Positions 53,938 to 61,720 of a DNA stretch of 64,000 bases are shown in pieces. The position numbers were made by a program, and so were the translations under genes. The stretch spans positions 682,001 through 746,000 of the forward strand of contig NZ_MPTA01000001.1 of assembly GCF_001939075.1 (NCBI RefSeq). Direction: 5' to 3'. The notes below the pieces were generated by a model. The model saw only the letters and a list, made by a program, of their open reading frames with translations, was not told the origin of the DNA and searched no databases. How positions within the stretch are numbered: position 1 is the stretch's first letter; every line of letters starts with the position of its first letter. Origin of the DNA: Paenisporosarcina indica (GTDB taxonomy: Bacteria > Bacillota > Bacilli > Bacillales_A > Planococcaceae).

Positions 53938-54827
53938 CATTTACAAAGAAAATAACAGGATTCGGTGCAATCGCTCTACTGACACTTGGGTTGGCAGCAT
54001 GCGGAAATGATGGGGAAACATCTTCAGAATCAAAATCGGTCGGGGAATCAGTCGATAATAAAATCACTGGAATTGATCCAGGTGCAGGAATAATGGAAGC
54101 ATCCGCGAATGCAATTATAGATTATAAATTGGAAGACTGGGATCTTGTTTCTGGATCAAGTGCAGCAATGACTGCTGCATTGAAAAAAGCGTATGATAAA
54201 GAAGAACCAATTATCGTAACAGGTTGGACACCACACTGGATGTTCGCTGAATACGATTTAAAATATCTTGAAGATCCAAAAGGCGTATTTGGTGGAGAAG
54301 AGGAAATCCGTACTATCGCAAGAAATGGCTTAAAAGAGGATTTACCGGAAGCTCATCAAATTCTGTCACAATTCAATTGGTCTCAAGAAGATATAGGTGA
54401 AGTGATGATCGCCATGCAAACCGGCGAAAAAGAAGAAGTGGCTGCACAAAACTGGGTTGATGCAAACGAGGAAAAAGTTGCGGCCTGGACAAATGGTGTA
54501 GAAAAAGTGAATGGCGATAAAATTAAACTTGCTTATGTTGCATGGGATAGTGAAATCGCAAGCCACAATGTCATGAAAATTGTTTTGGAAGATATGGGAT
54601 ATGACGTTACGTTAACACAGGTTGAAGCTGGTCCATTATGGACAGCAGTAGCAGACGGGAGTGCAGATGCATCACTTGCTGCATGGTTACCTCTTACACA
54701 CGCAACATATGAGGAGAAATTTGATGGCAAGTTTGAAGAACTTGGTATTAATATGACAGGTGTAAAAATTGGTTTAGTAGTTCCTGAATATATGGATATT
54801 ACATCGATAGAAGATTTACAAGAGTAA
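53934..54827 (+). CDS. opuAC: Glycine-betaine-binding lipoprotein OpuAC
   Basis: 297 residues. The signal ends in a LAAC lipobox (Cys about 23), then a Ser/Glu-rich linker. The binding domain has the conserved aromatic positions WDLVSGSSAAMTAALKKAY and VTGWTPHWMFAEYDLKYL (Trp cage for the quaternary ammonium), and later AAWLPLTHATYEEKF. It captures glycine betaine outside the membrane and delivers it to OpuAB. It is the last gene of the operon, with terminator at 54838-54875. Confidence 0.95.
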   Translation: MTFTKKITGFGAIALLTLGLAACGNDGETSSESKSVGESVDNKITGIDPGAGIMEASANAIIDYKLEDWDLVSGSSAAMTAALKKAYDKEEPIIVTGWTPHWMFAEYDLKYLEDPKGVFGGEEEIRTIARNGLKEDLPEAHQILSQFNWSQEDIGEVMIAMQTGEKEEVAAQNWVDANEEKVAAWTNGVEKVNGDKIKLAYVAWDSEIASHNVMKIVLEDMGYDVTLTQVEAGPLWTAVADGSADASLAAWLPLTHATYEEKFDGKFEELGINMTGVKIGLVVPEYMDITSIEDLQE

Positions 54828-54837
54828 TAATGTATAT

Positions 54838-54875
54838 AAAAGGCTCATCACTTGAATAAGTGATGAGCCTTTTTA
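54838..54875 (+). terminator. Terminator of the opuA operon
   Basis: The stem AAAAGGCTCATCACTT/AAGTGATGAGCCTTTT with a GAAT loop and T tail. Confidence 0.9.
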
Positions 54876-55039
54876 CATGCATTTAAAAAAGTAATGGAAC
54901 GTATGTGTGTTATAATCGGAGTTAATCTTTTTGAAAATACCTAAATATCCAATGGACTGTTTAATTTAAATCAGTTTTTTGGAGAATACTAAGTGGAAGA
55001 AAATTCGAATATAGTCACGTTCGGTGAAAGGGGATGACG

Positions 55040-57622
55040 ATGAGTAAATTATTAGATATATACCCAATTGCAATAGAGCAAACTAAACAAAAAATTTATG
55101 GGAATATGGATCGATATATGGAAACTCAAGCGGAGTTGCCTGAATTCGAGAAATACCTTTCTGATAAAAAAATATATATCGAACAGATATGGACAGATCT
55201 ATGGATCAATAAAGCATCAAATGATGTCCCGAAAAAAGAAAAAAAGATGTACTTGAATGAAAATGGTTATATGACTACAGGAGTAGATCATAAACAAATC
55301 AGCAAATTGTTCCGTAACAAAATGAAGAATTATAAGCCATTTAATGTTCGAGAATGGCTCATTAAAACACACAAAGAAAACCCGAAAAACTGGGAGCAGA
55401 GATATGTAAAGGCTAGAGGTTCTTTCTCTAAATTTCGAGAAGAGCAAAAGAATTCGGAGGAACGATGGAACATTCAATCATTGCTTAAGGAGAAAACAGA
55501 CAATTTCTTTGAAAAGCACTCCCTTTCATTATATGTACATCTCCGATATCAAATGGCCAAACAATTAATAAATGACCTCCTTACCAAGCCGAAGTACAAA
55601 AACATGGAGCCTTATATGATTGAAGAACGCCTTGATATAGTAGGGGATTTTAATCATACAGAATATGTTTTGGTGAATGAATTCCTTGGTGAACTTACTG
55701 GTAATATCCACTCTATTTTTGATTGGGGAAGAAGACATTATGAATACGAGACCTATTACTATCGGTATGAAAGGCTTGTCACGGATTTCATTTCGGATTT
55801 TGCTCCTACAAAAGTAATTGAACTACTCTCTGATAAAATGCAGCTAACATTTTCGAAGGCATATGGGGAACAGCTTAAAGTGGGCTTCCTTAAAAAGTTG
55901 ATTCGTGATGAATTAGCTGAGTTATCGGAAACCTTTTATGAAGAACTGCAAGAAGAATTCCTAAGCGATTTACTAAAACTTGCGGAATTCCCTTTTGATG
56001 AACAACAGCATTTGAAGATATTCGAAAAGGATGTAGCGGAAAGAGAGCGAAGAAAAGAAGAAGAACTGGCAGAACTGGCTAGATTAAAGGCCGAAAAGGA
56101 AAGAATCATTGATGATATTTTTGGCCAGGCCTTTACTCCTACTTTAGGAAAAAGCATGAAGTATGTTTTGCATATAGGCGAGACCAATTCTGGAAAGACA
56201 CATCAAGCACTCCAAAAAATGAAAGTTGCCGATAGTGGTCTATATCTTGCTCCTCTGCGTCTCCTAGCCTTAGAAATTTATGACAAGCTAAATGCAGAAG
56301 GTATTCCATGCACATTAAAGACAGGGGAAGAAGAAAAGGTCGTGGAGGATGCTAAACATTTTTCTTCTACGGTCGAGATGTTCCATGAGCGAGACTTTTA
56401 TGAGGTAATTGTCATTGATGAGGCACAAATGATTGCCGATAAAGACCGTGGCTTTTCTTGGTTTCAAGCAATCATGAAAGCAAATGCCAATGAAGTTCAC
56501 ATAATCGGTAGTAGAAATATTAAATCCATGTTATATGACCTGTTAGATGAAGCCGAAATTGAATTACACGAGTATAGCCGCGATATCCCTTTAGAGGTAG
56601 AACCAAGAGAATTCGTTCTCAAACAAACGAGAAAAGGCGATGCTATTGTCTGTTTTTCCCGTAGAAAAGTTCTTGAAACTGCTTCTTTATTGCAAAGGAA
56701 TGGGCATAGAGTCAGCATCATTTATGGCAGCATGCCACCAGAGAACAGGAAGAGACAAATCCAGCTTTTTAATCGTGGTGAAACCTCAGTTGTTGTTTCT
56801 ACAGACGCCATAGGGATGGGATTAAATCTACCAATCCAACGCATTGTCTTATTGGAGAATGAAAAGTTTGATGGAACACGCAGAAGAAGATTAAACTCTC
56901 AAGAAGTAAAGCAAATAGCAGGACGGGCGGGACGTAAAGGAATTTATGACATAGGAAAAGTGGCATTTGCGTCTGACATTCAAGCAATGCAAAGGCTCCT
57001 CGAACAAGTAGATGAACCTGTACAAATCTTTGCTATTGCACCTACCTCACAAATATTTGAACGGTTCCAAAAATATTACCGCAACATGGGATTGTTTTTT
57101 GAAATGTGGGATCAGTTCGTTCCTCCAAAAGGAACGAAGAAATCATCTCTATCACAGGAACGAGAACTTTATGAGCTGATTCGAGATACTGAAATCGAAG
57201 TGCGTTTTTCGCTAATGGATTTATATGGTTTTCTCCACTTGCCATTTTCAGGTAAGGAGCAAGGGCTCGTACATCAGTGGTTTAAAACGATAAAAGCAAT
57301 TGCACAAAGCAAGGATTTGCCGGAACCGGTTATCGCAACGAAAAATCTCGAAGATTTAGAACTATCGTATAAAGCCATAGGACTTCACCTGTTATTTTTA
57401 TATCGTATTAACAGAAGAACCGAAGCGGTATATTGGGAACGTATTAGAGAAGAAATAAGCAACGGTGTTCATGATCAATTGAAAGATGAAGTGGTTCATT
57501 ATCAGAAAAAATGCAAGCGATGCAGGAAAAAATTACCAGATGATGCGCGGTTTCCAATTTGCGATGAATGTCATCAAAGCGGATATAAAAATATACCGAA
57601 ATTCCATCATCACCGAAAATAA
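55040..57622 (+). CDS. Suv3-like superfamily 2 RNA helicase with C-terminal zinc finger
   Basis: 860 residues from ATG 55040 (AAAGGGG six bases upstream). Residues 1-350 are an uncharacterised helical domain with a Glu/Lys-rich coiled coil at about 320-360. The helicase core follows. Walker A is GETNSGKTHQA (Lys386), a Suv3-type P-loop. Walker B is DEAQ (460-463). FSRRKV, SIIYGSMPPENR, VVVSTDAIGMGLNLPI and the late QIAGRAGRKG motif complete it. The C-terminus has CxxC pairs (CKRCRKKL and CDEC), a likely zinc ribbon. Suv3 proteins unwind RNA in the mitochondrial degradosome. The bacterial role is unknown. No partner nuclease adjoins. Confidence 0.8.
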   Translation: MSKLLDIYPIAIEQTKQKIYGNMDRYMETQAELPEFEKYLSDKKIYIEQIWTDLWINKASNDVPKKEKKMYLNENGYMTTGVDHKQISKLFRNKMKNYKPFNVREWLIKTHKENPKNWEQRYVKARGSFSKFREEQKNSEERWNIQSLLKEKTDNFFEKHSLSLYVHLRYQMAKQLINDLLTKPKYKNMEPYMIEERLDIVGDFNHTEYVLVNEFLGELTGNIHSIFDWGRRHYEYETYYYRYERLVTDFISDFAPTKVIELLSDKMQLTFSKAYGEQLKVGFLKKLIRDELAELSETFYEELQEEFLSDLLKLAEFPFDEQQHLKIFEKDVAERERRKEEELAELARLKAEKERIIDDIFGQAFTPTLGKSMKYVLHIGETNSGKTHQALQKMKVADSGLYLAPLRLLALEIYDKLNAEGIPCTLKTGEEEKVVEDAKHFSSTVEMFHERDFYEVIVIDEAQMIADKDRGFSWFQAIMKANANEVHIIGSRNIKSMLYDLLDEAEIELHEYSRDIPLEVEPREFVLKQTRKGDAIVCFSRRKVLETASLLQRNGHRVSIIYGSMPPENRKRQIQLFNRGETSVVVSTDAIGMGLNLPIQRIVLLENEKFDGTRRRRLNSQEVKQIAGRAGRKGIYDIGKVAFASDIQAMQRLLEQVDEPVQIFAIAPTSQIFERFQKYYRNMGLFFEMWDQFVPPKGTKKSSLSQERELYELIRDTEIEVRFSLMDLYGFLHLPFSGKEQGLVHQWFKTIKAIAQSKDLPEPVIATKNLEDLELSYKAIGLHLLFLYRINRRTEAVYWERIREEISNGVHDQLKDEVVHYQKKCKRCRKKLPDDARFPICDECHQSGYKNIPKFHHHRK

Positions 57623-57668
57623 AAAGGATATAGAATACTTTTCCACCAAGAAAAGTTCTATATCCTTT
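57623..57668. terminator. Terminator between the helicase and VOC genes
   Basis: The stem AAAGGATATAGAA..CTTTT pairs with its complement. The T-rich side is better for the minus-strand VOC gene. Confidence 0.75.
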
Positions 57669-57685
57669 ACTATTACTTCCGATTT

Positions 57686-58102
57686 TCACATACTACCATA
57701 GTTAAACTGCCATTCAATTCCAAACTTATCGGTTAAACTGCCATAACTTTTGCTCCAAAAAGTTTCTTGTAGCTCCATTCCAACTTTTCCATCTTCTTTT
57801 AGTTTATTGAATTTGGAAGTCACATCTTCTAAATTCTCATTTACATAAGCCAAGCTAATGTTATTTCCAACTATAAAAGGCATCCCTGGGAAAACATCTG
57901 AAAACATCATAGTGCTTCCGTTAATTTCAAATCGTGAATGCATCACCAGGTTCTTTGCTTCTTCCGGTAAAATATGGTCAGGATGTGGCGGTGCATCGCC
58001 AAAAGTCATGATTTCTGGTGTTTCTGTTTCAAACACTTGTGCATAGTAGTTAATTGCTTCTCGACAATTCCCGTTAAAATTAAGATAAATCTCAAGTGCC
58101 AT
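57686..58102 (-). CDS. VOC-superfamily (PhnB/glyoxalase-like) protein
   Basis: 138 residues from ATG 58102, with GGGAG about eight bases upstream; a GTG three codons earlier is possible. MALEIYLNFNGNCREAINYY, a FGDAPPHPDHI metal-loop-like segment and SLTDKFGIEWQFNY are the PhnB-type VOC pattern. Function is not predictable; many relatives are unassigned dioxygenase or bleomycin-type folds. No operon partner is seen. Confidence 0.8.
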   Translation of the reverse strand: MALEIYLNFNGNCREAINYYAQVFETETPEIMTFGDAPPHPDHILPEEAKNLVMHSRFEINGSTMMFSDVFPGMPFIVGNNISLAYVNENLEDVTSKFNKLKEDGKVGMELQETFWSKSYGSLTDKFGIEWQFNYGSM

Positions 58103-58349
58103 CTTCTTCACTCCCGTGTATATGATTTTAGATAAAATTCTATTTGTTAGTGTAACATGAATAGTAATTTTTTTGAACTTTTAGATATATCCCGAATGAC
58201 GAGAAGAATATCAGAATCGGAAATTGGATTATATTCAAAAAAGCTCGAGAGGAATGAATATGTATACCGACCATAAGGAACAATTCAAACAACACACATA
58301 TAGGTTAAGACAAAACTGTTTGATGTAATCTTTAATCTCATTTAATCAA

Positions 58350-58400
58350 AAAATAAGAGCGAACTCCTTTTGCATGAAGGAGTTCGCTCTTATTTTTTTG
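58350..58400. terminator. Hairpin terminator downstream of tRNA-Asn
   Basis: AATAAGAGCGAACTCCTT and its complement form a long stem with a short loop and T runs on both sides. It is well placed to end the minus-strand tRNA transcript. The 58112-58350 stretch before it has no convincing gene. Confidence 0.8.
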
Positions 58401-58452
58401 ATTGGGCATGTGTGATTTGCGAAATACCAAATACTCCTGCAATTTCTTGCAA

Positions 58453-58524
58453 CTCCGGAGGTAGGACTCGAACCTACGACCAATCGGTTAACAGCCGATT
58501 GCTCTACCACTGAGCTACTTCGGA
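58453..58524 (-). tRNA. tRNA-Asn(GTT)
   Basis: A 72-nt cloverleaf on the minus strand: D arm around AGCTCAGTGGTAGAGC, anticodon stem ATCGG/CCGAT with loop CTGTTAA (anticodon GTT), T arm GTAGG-TTCGAGT-CCTAC. CCA is not encoded. The acceptor stem TCCGAAG/CTCCGGA has an A-C mismatch at the fifth pair, where B. subtilis has a G-C type pair by memory. It is a solitary tRNA, not part of an rRNA-linked cluster here. Confidence 0.93.
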
Positions 58525-58660
58525 ATAAAAAAATAACATTGTAATAATAGTATGACCAATAAATGGCGAGCGATGCATTCGTTTAGATAAATTGTTTAAC
58601 TTATTTGCCCAGTGGTAAAACTGGGGGAAAATACGATATGTGAACAGGGGAGAATCTGCT

Positions 58661-59152
58661 ATGGTCACTGAGAAGAAAAAACAGCAGAGTCATGCAAACC
58701 GATTTGCTTATTCAAGCCGAAATTTTTGGGGTGGCTTTCTATTCGGCCTCGGCCTTGTTGCCTTTATAGATGAGACCGTTTTCCATCAATTGTTGCATTG
58801 GCACCATTTTTACGACAAGTCCACGACGGATATCGGACTGGTATCTGATGGGTTATTTCATGCATTGAGTTGGTTCGCTACGATTGGATCATCTTTCATG
58901 TTAGCCGATCTTCATCGTCGACATGCATTTTGGCTCAAACGGTGGGTAGGTGGAATATTCTTAGGAGCGGGTACATTCCAGTTATATGATGGGACTATAC
59001 AACATAAGTTGATGCGTTTGCATCAAATTCGCTACAATGTGGATATTACATTGTATGATGCTATATGGAATATTACTGCTTTCGCGATGATTGTTTTTGC
59101 ATATATCCTTTTTGTGCATGATCGTGTAGGAAAAACGGTTAATAACAGTTAA
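58661..59152 (+). CDS. DUF2243-family membrane protein
   Basis: 163 residues from ATG 58661, with AGGGGAG eight bases upstream; an in-frame GTG at 58640 is the alternative. There are about four membrane helices. Family marks are GFLFGLGLVAFIDETVFHQLLHWHH, SDGLFHALSW, FQLYDGTIQHKLMRLHQIR and YDAIWN, with many conserved histidines that could bind metal or haem. Function is unknown. It directly precedes the CtaG-family gene, an arrangement found often as neighbours or fusions. Confidence 0.85.
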   Translation: MVTEKKKQQSHANRFAYSSRNFWGGFLFGLGLVAFIDETVFHQLLHWHHFYDKSTTDIGLVSDGLFHALSWFATIGSSFMLADLHRRHAFWLKRWVGGIFLGAGTFQLYDGTIQHKLMRLHQIRYNVDITLYDAIWNITAFAMIVFAYILFVHDRVGKTVNNS

Positions 59153-59153
59153 T

Positions 59154-59945
59154 ATGGGTGCTAACAATCATGAAAATATCACGTTCATTACACAAATCTT
59201 CTTTGCAGTGCCACTTGTTCTAGCAATGTTATGGTATATAATCGCAGTTATTGTGACCTCACGTCGCTATAAGAAAAAATGGCCACTCCATCGAACTTTT
59301 TTCTGGGTCACGGGGATCCTCTGTGCTTCAATCGCGGTGATTGGTCCGCTGGCAGAACGTGCACACATGGATTTCAGTTCACATATGATCAGTCATTTAC
59401 TTCTAGGCATGCTGGCACCGCTACTAATGGTGATTTCAGCACCGATGACACTCGCCTTACGAACATTGAAAGTGAATCATGCACGCAGACTTTCTTTTTT
59501 ACTTAGAAGTCGCCAAACAGGTATATTAACTAATCCAATTTTCACGACACTTATCAATGGTGGCGGACTTTGGCTTATTTATACGACCGACATCTATATG
59601 CTGATACAGCAGAACATGTACCTAATTCTGTTGTTTCATGGCCATGTATTTATTGCAGGTTACCTATTTACGATTTCCATTATATATATTGATCCAACCT
59701 CCCATAGAAAAAGTTTCGTGTACCGATCATTCATATTATTGATTGCAGTTGCGGGTCATGGAATCTTATCGAAGTATATTTATGCTCACCCGCCTAATGG
59801 AGTTACTAAATCCCAGTCGGAAACAGGGGGGCTGATCATGTACTACGGTGGAGATGCAATTGAACTTGTTCTAATTTTTATCCTTTGTTTTCAATGGTAT
59901 AAAGCGACACGTCCTAAAGACTGGTTACAGGACATCGTAATTTAG
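59154..59945 (+). CDS. ctaG: CtaG-family (caa3-type) cytochrome c oxidase assembly protein
   Basis: 263 residues, seven or so membrane helices. HMDFSSHMISHLLLGMLAPLL and MLIQQNMYLILLFHGHVFIAGYLF carry the family histidines; GHGILSKYIYAHPP follows. CtaG of this class helps insert copper into cytochrome oxidase. The ATG begins one base after the stop of the DUF2243 gene with no clear ribosome site, so translational coupling is likely. No oxidase subunits are in the window. Confidence 0.85.
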   Translation: MGANNHENITFITQIFFAVPLVLAMLWYIIAVIVTSRRYKKKWPLHRTFFWVTGILCASIAVIGPLAERAHMDFSSHMISHLLLGMLAPLLMVISAPMTLALRTLKVNHARRLSFLLRSRQTGILTNPIFTTLINGGGLWLIYTTDIYMLIQQNMYLILLFHGHVFIAGYLFTISIIYIDPTSHRKSFVYRSFILLIAVAGHGILSKYIYAHPPNGVTKSQSETGGLIMYYGGDAIELVLIFILCFQWYKATRPKDWLQDIVI

Positions 59946-59971
59946 TTCTGATACCACGATAGCTTTAAAAA

Positions 59972-60018
59972 GGAACCACTATACTCAAGCCTATTTAAGT
60001 ATAGTGGTTCCAATTTTA
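59972..60018 (+). terminator. Terminator after ctaG
   Basis: The stem GGAACCACTATACT/AGTATAGTGGTTCC, twelve-base loop, T-rich tail. Confidence 0.85.
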
Positions 60019-60181
60019 TTAAGGGTAGAAGGGGTCATTCAATAAAGAACTGATTCTTTCTTTGTTTTAGATATTCAAAGGTATGGACTTGATGCAGCTT
60101 AGACTTTCAATAGGTTGCAGTCGCATGTAGATGGAGAGATGAAGAGCAGGGTATGACTCCGAACGATTATACAAAATATAA

Positions 60182-60265
60182 TTAGTCCAGCACAAAAATG
60201 CTTTTTTTGAGTAATAAATTTTTTGGACTAACGTGCGCTTTTCTTACGTAAGAAGGCGTCTTTTT
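60182..60265. repeat. Hairpin cluster in the gap 59946-60446
   Basis: Outer arms TTAGTCCA (60182) and GGACTAA (60225), then a second hairpin 60233-60265 built on TTCTTAC/GTAAGAA with GC-rich flanks and a T run. I saw no supported gene in the 59946-60446 gap. The second hairpin resembles those at 61370 and 61488. Confidence 0.45.
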
Positions 60266-60353
60266 GTATTTGGCCAATTTAATTTAAGAGGATAATAAAA
60301 TAAAGATATGATGACAACTGAATAGAATGGTTACCTAATGACTAAAATATAAT

Positions 60354-60412
60354 TTGACAAGACACCAAATGGTGTTGTATTCTTAAAAACAAATAAGACA
60401 CCATTCGGTGTC
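60354..60412 (+). promoter_or_regulatory. Promoter and double operator of the arsR-family gene
   Basis: TTGACA (60354-60359) and TATTCT (60378-60383) are 18 bases apart, and the spacer contains the palindrome ACACCAAATGGTGT (60362-60375). A second palindrome GACACCATTCGGTGTC (60397-60412) follows near the start site. Their shared ACACC/GGTGT arms suggest the same binder. Confidence 0.7.
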
Positions 60413-60446
60413 GTTTTGAGTTGTGCAGATCAGGGGGAGAGTGATT

Positions 60447-60773
60447 TTGAACAACACAAGACCAAATAGAGATATTTATGACGCAGTTGCCGATCCAACG
60501 CGGCGTAAACTGCTTCGTTTGTTGGCCGACGTGGAAGAATTGCCTCTCAATGAGATAACGGTTCATTTTCAAATGGGTCGTACAGCAGTTTCTAAGCATT
60601 TGGCTATCCTTAAAGATGCTGATCTCGTAATTGCTCGAAGGGTTGGTAGAGAAACGAGGTATCGGTTAAATCCCACTCCGTTGAAAGAGATTCAAGATTG
60701 GGTATCTTTTTACGAAGGATTTTGGAAAGAAAGAATTGTTAAATTAAATCATTTATTGGAGGAAAAAAAATGA
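60447..60773 (+). CDS. ArsR-family repressor of the SRPBCC gene
   Basis: 108 residues. TTG 60447 follows AGGGGGAG at seven bases. A winged helix has ADPTRRKLLRLLAD, MGRTAVSKHLAILKDADLVIARR and RYRLNPTPLKEIQDWV; no metal-binding CxC pair of ArsR or CadC is seen. It is therefore the SdpR/aromatic-type subgroup that pairs with SRPBCC genes. The stop overlaps the next start (ATGA). The two ACACC-type palindromes upstream are probable autoregulatory sites. Confidence 0.88.
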   Translation: MNNTRPNRDIYDAVADPTRRKLLRLLADVEELPLNEITVHFQMGRTAVSKHLAILKDADLVIARRVGRETRYRLNPTPLKEIQDWVSFYEGFWKERIVKLNHLLEEKK

Positions 60774-61186
60774 AATCAGATGTATCATTAGATTTTCAAT
60801 TTAAAAGTTCAATCGAGCAGGTGTGGAGCGCTTTAACAGATTCGGATACACTTGCAAAATGGATATGGAAAAATGATTTTAAACCAGTCGTTGGACATAA
60901 ATTTCAATTCCGAGCTGAGCCAAATGAATGGTGGGACGGAATTGTAGATTGCGAAGTGCTCGAAGTCGACGAGCCTCATATATTATCTTACACTTGGGCA
61001 AGTGCCGGAGAAAGCACTACGGTTACATGGACTTTGAAAAAAGGTTCGGATGGAACTTCCCATCTACATTTCGATCAAACTGGATTCAGTGAAGAAACAA
61101 AAGCACGCCAAGGAGCTATTGAGGGAGCTAAATATAGTTGGATGCAAATGGGTGATCAGCTCGAAAAAGTGTTGGCAGAACTTTAA
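60770..61186 (+). CDS. SRPBCC (AHSA1/START-like) domain protein
   Basis: 138 residues, one SRPBCC domain: SSIEQVWSALTDSDTLAKWIW at the start, GHKFQFRAEPNEWWDGIVDCEVLEVDEPHILSYTW in the middle and GAKYSWMQMGDQLEKVL at the end. Members bind hydrophobic ligands or act as Hsp90-activator-like domains. Function is unknown, but coupling to the ArsR repressor suggests ligand-responsive control. Confidence 0.88.
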   Translation: MKSDVSLDFQFKSSIEQVWSALTDSDTLAKWIWKNDFKPVVGHKFQFRAEPNEWWDGIVDCEVLEVDEPHILSYTWASAGESTTVTWTLKKGSDGTSHLHFDQTGFSEETKARQGAIEGAKYSWMQMGDQLEKVLAEL

Positions 61187-61326
61187 AAATGATTTCTTCA
61201 TCCGCCATAGTACCTGCTTTTCAGGACTAATATTCCGAGTGGGTACTTGAAGATATAAATCAAATAGAAATTGATAATTATTAATATTAATCGCTTTAAA
61301 CAAATAAACCATTCTTCAACAATAGG

Positions 61327-61520
61327 GTGCAATTCCGTAGCAAGAATTGTACTCTTTCTTTATGATAAGGGCGTATTTCTGAAGTAAGAAATGCGCCATT
61401 CTTTTGCAATATTAGAAATTAAAAACAAACGAGCAATTCTCCGGAATATAGTATAGCCAGTATTCTTTAAACAATTTTCTACAATCGGACGCTTTCCGGA
61501 ACACGGAAAGCGTCGTTTTT
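61327..61520. repeat. Three look-alike intergenic hairpins
   Basis: The 61187-61720 gap has no supported gene. It has hairpins at 61327-61360 (GTGCAATTC/GAATTGTAC), 61370-61405 (GGCGTATTTCT/AGAAATGCGCC) and 61488-61520 (GACGCTTTCCG/CGGAAAGCGTC), each followed by a T-rich run. Similar layout and GC-rich outer ends suggest one repeat family; as terminators they would be redundant. Confidence 0.55.
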
Positions 61521-61720
61521 ACGGAATAAAGAATTGAGTTAAATTACAAGTTTTAAAATAATTGTAGTTTAACAAACCATTAGTAAAAACATAACAACGA
61601 ATTTAGAAAACTTCGTTTAAAACTAGTATGAAGTCGTCAATTCGAAAATGACACAACAAATTCTATTAAAGTTTTACTAACATGGCAATACTAAATTTAG
61701 AGAATGGAGAGGGTATAAAT

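Noticed and set aside
58158-58326. Two short plus-strand frames (39 and 22 codons) in the gap before tRNA-Asn
   Set aside because: The first has no ribosome site; the second has GAGAGG but only 22 codons and no recognisable composition. Not supported as genes.
59946-61720. Gene-poor accessory region as a mobile element
   Set aside because: No transposase, integrase, terminal inverted repeats or target-site duplication was found.
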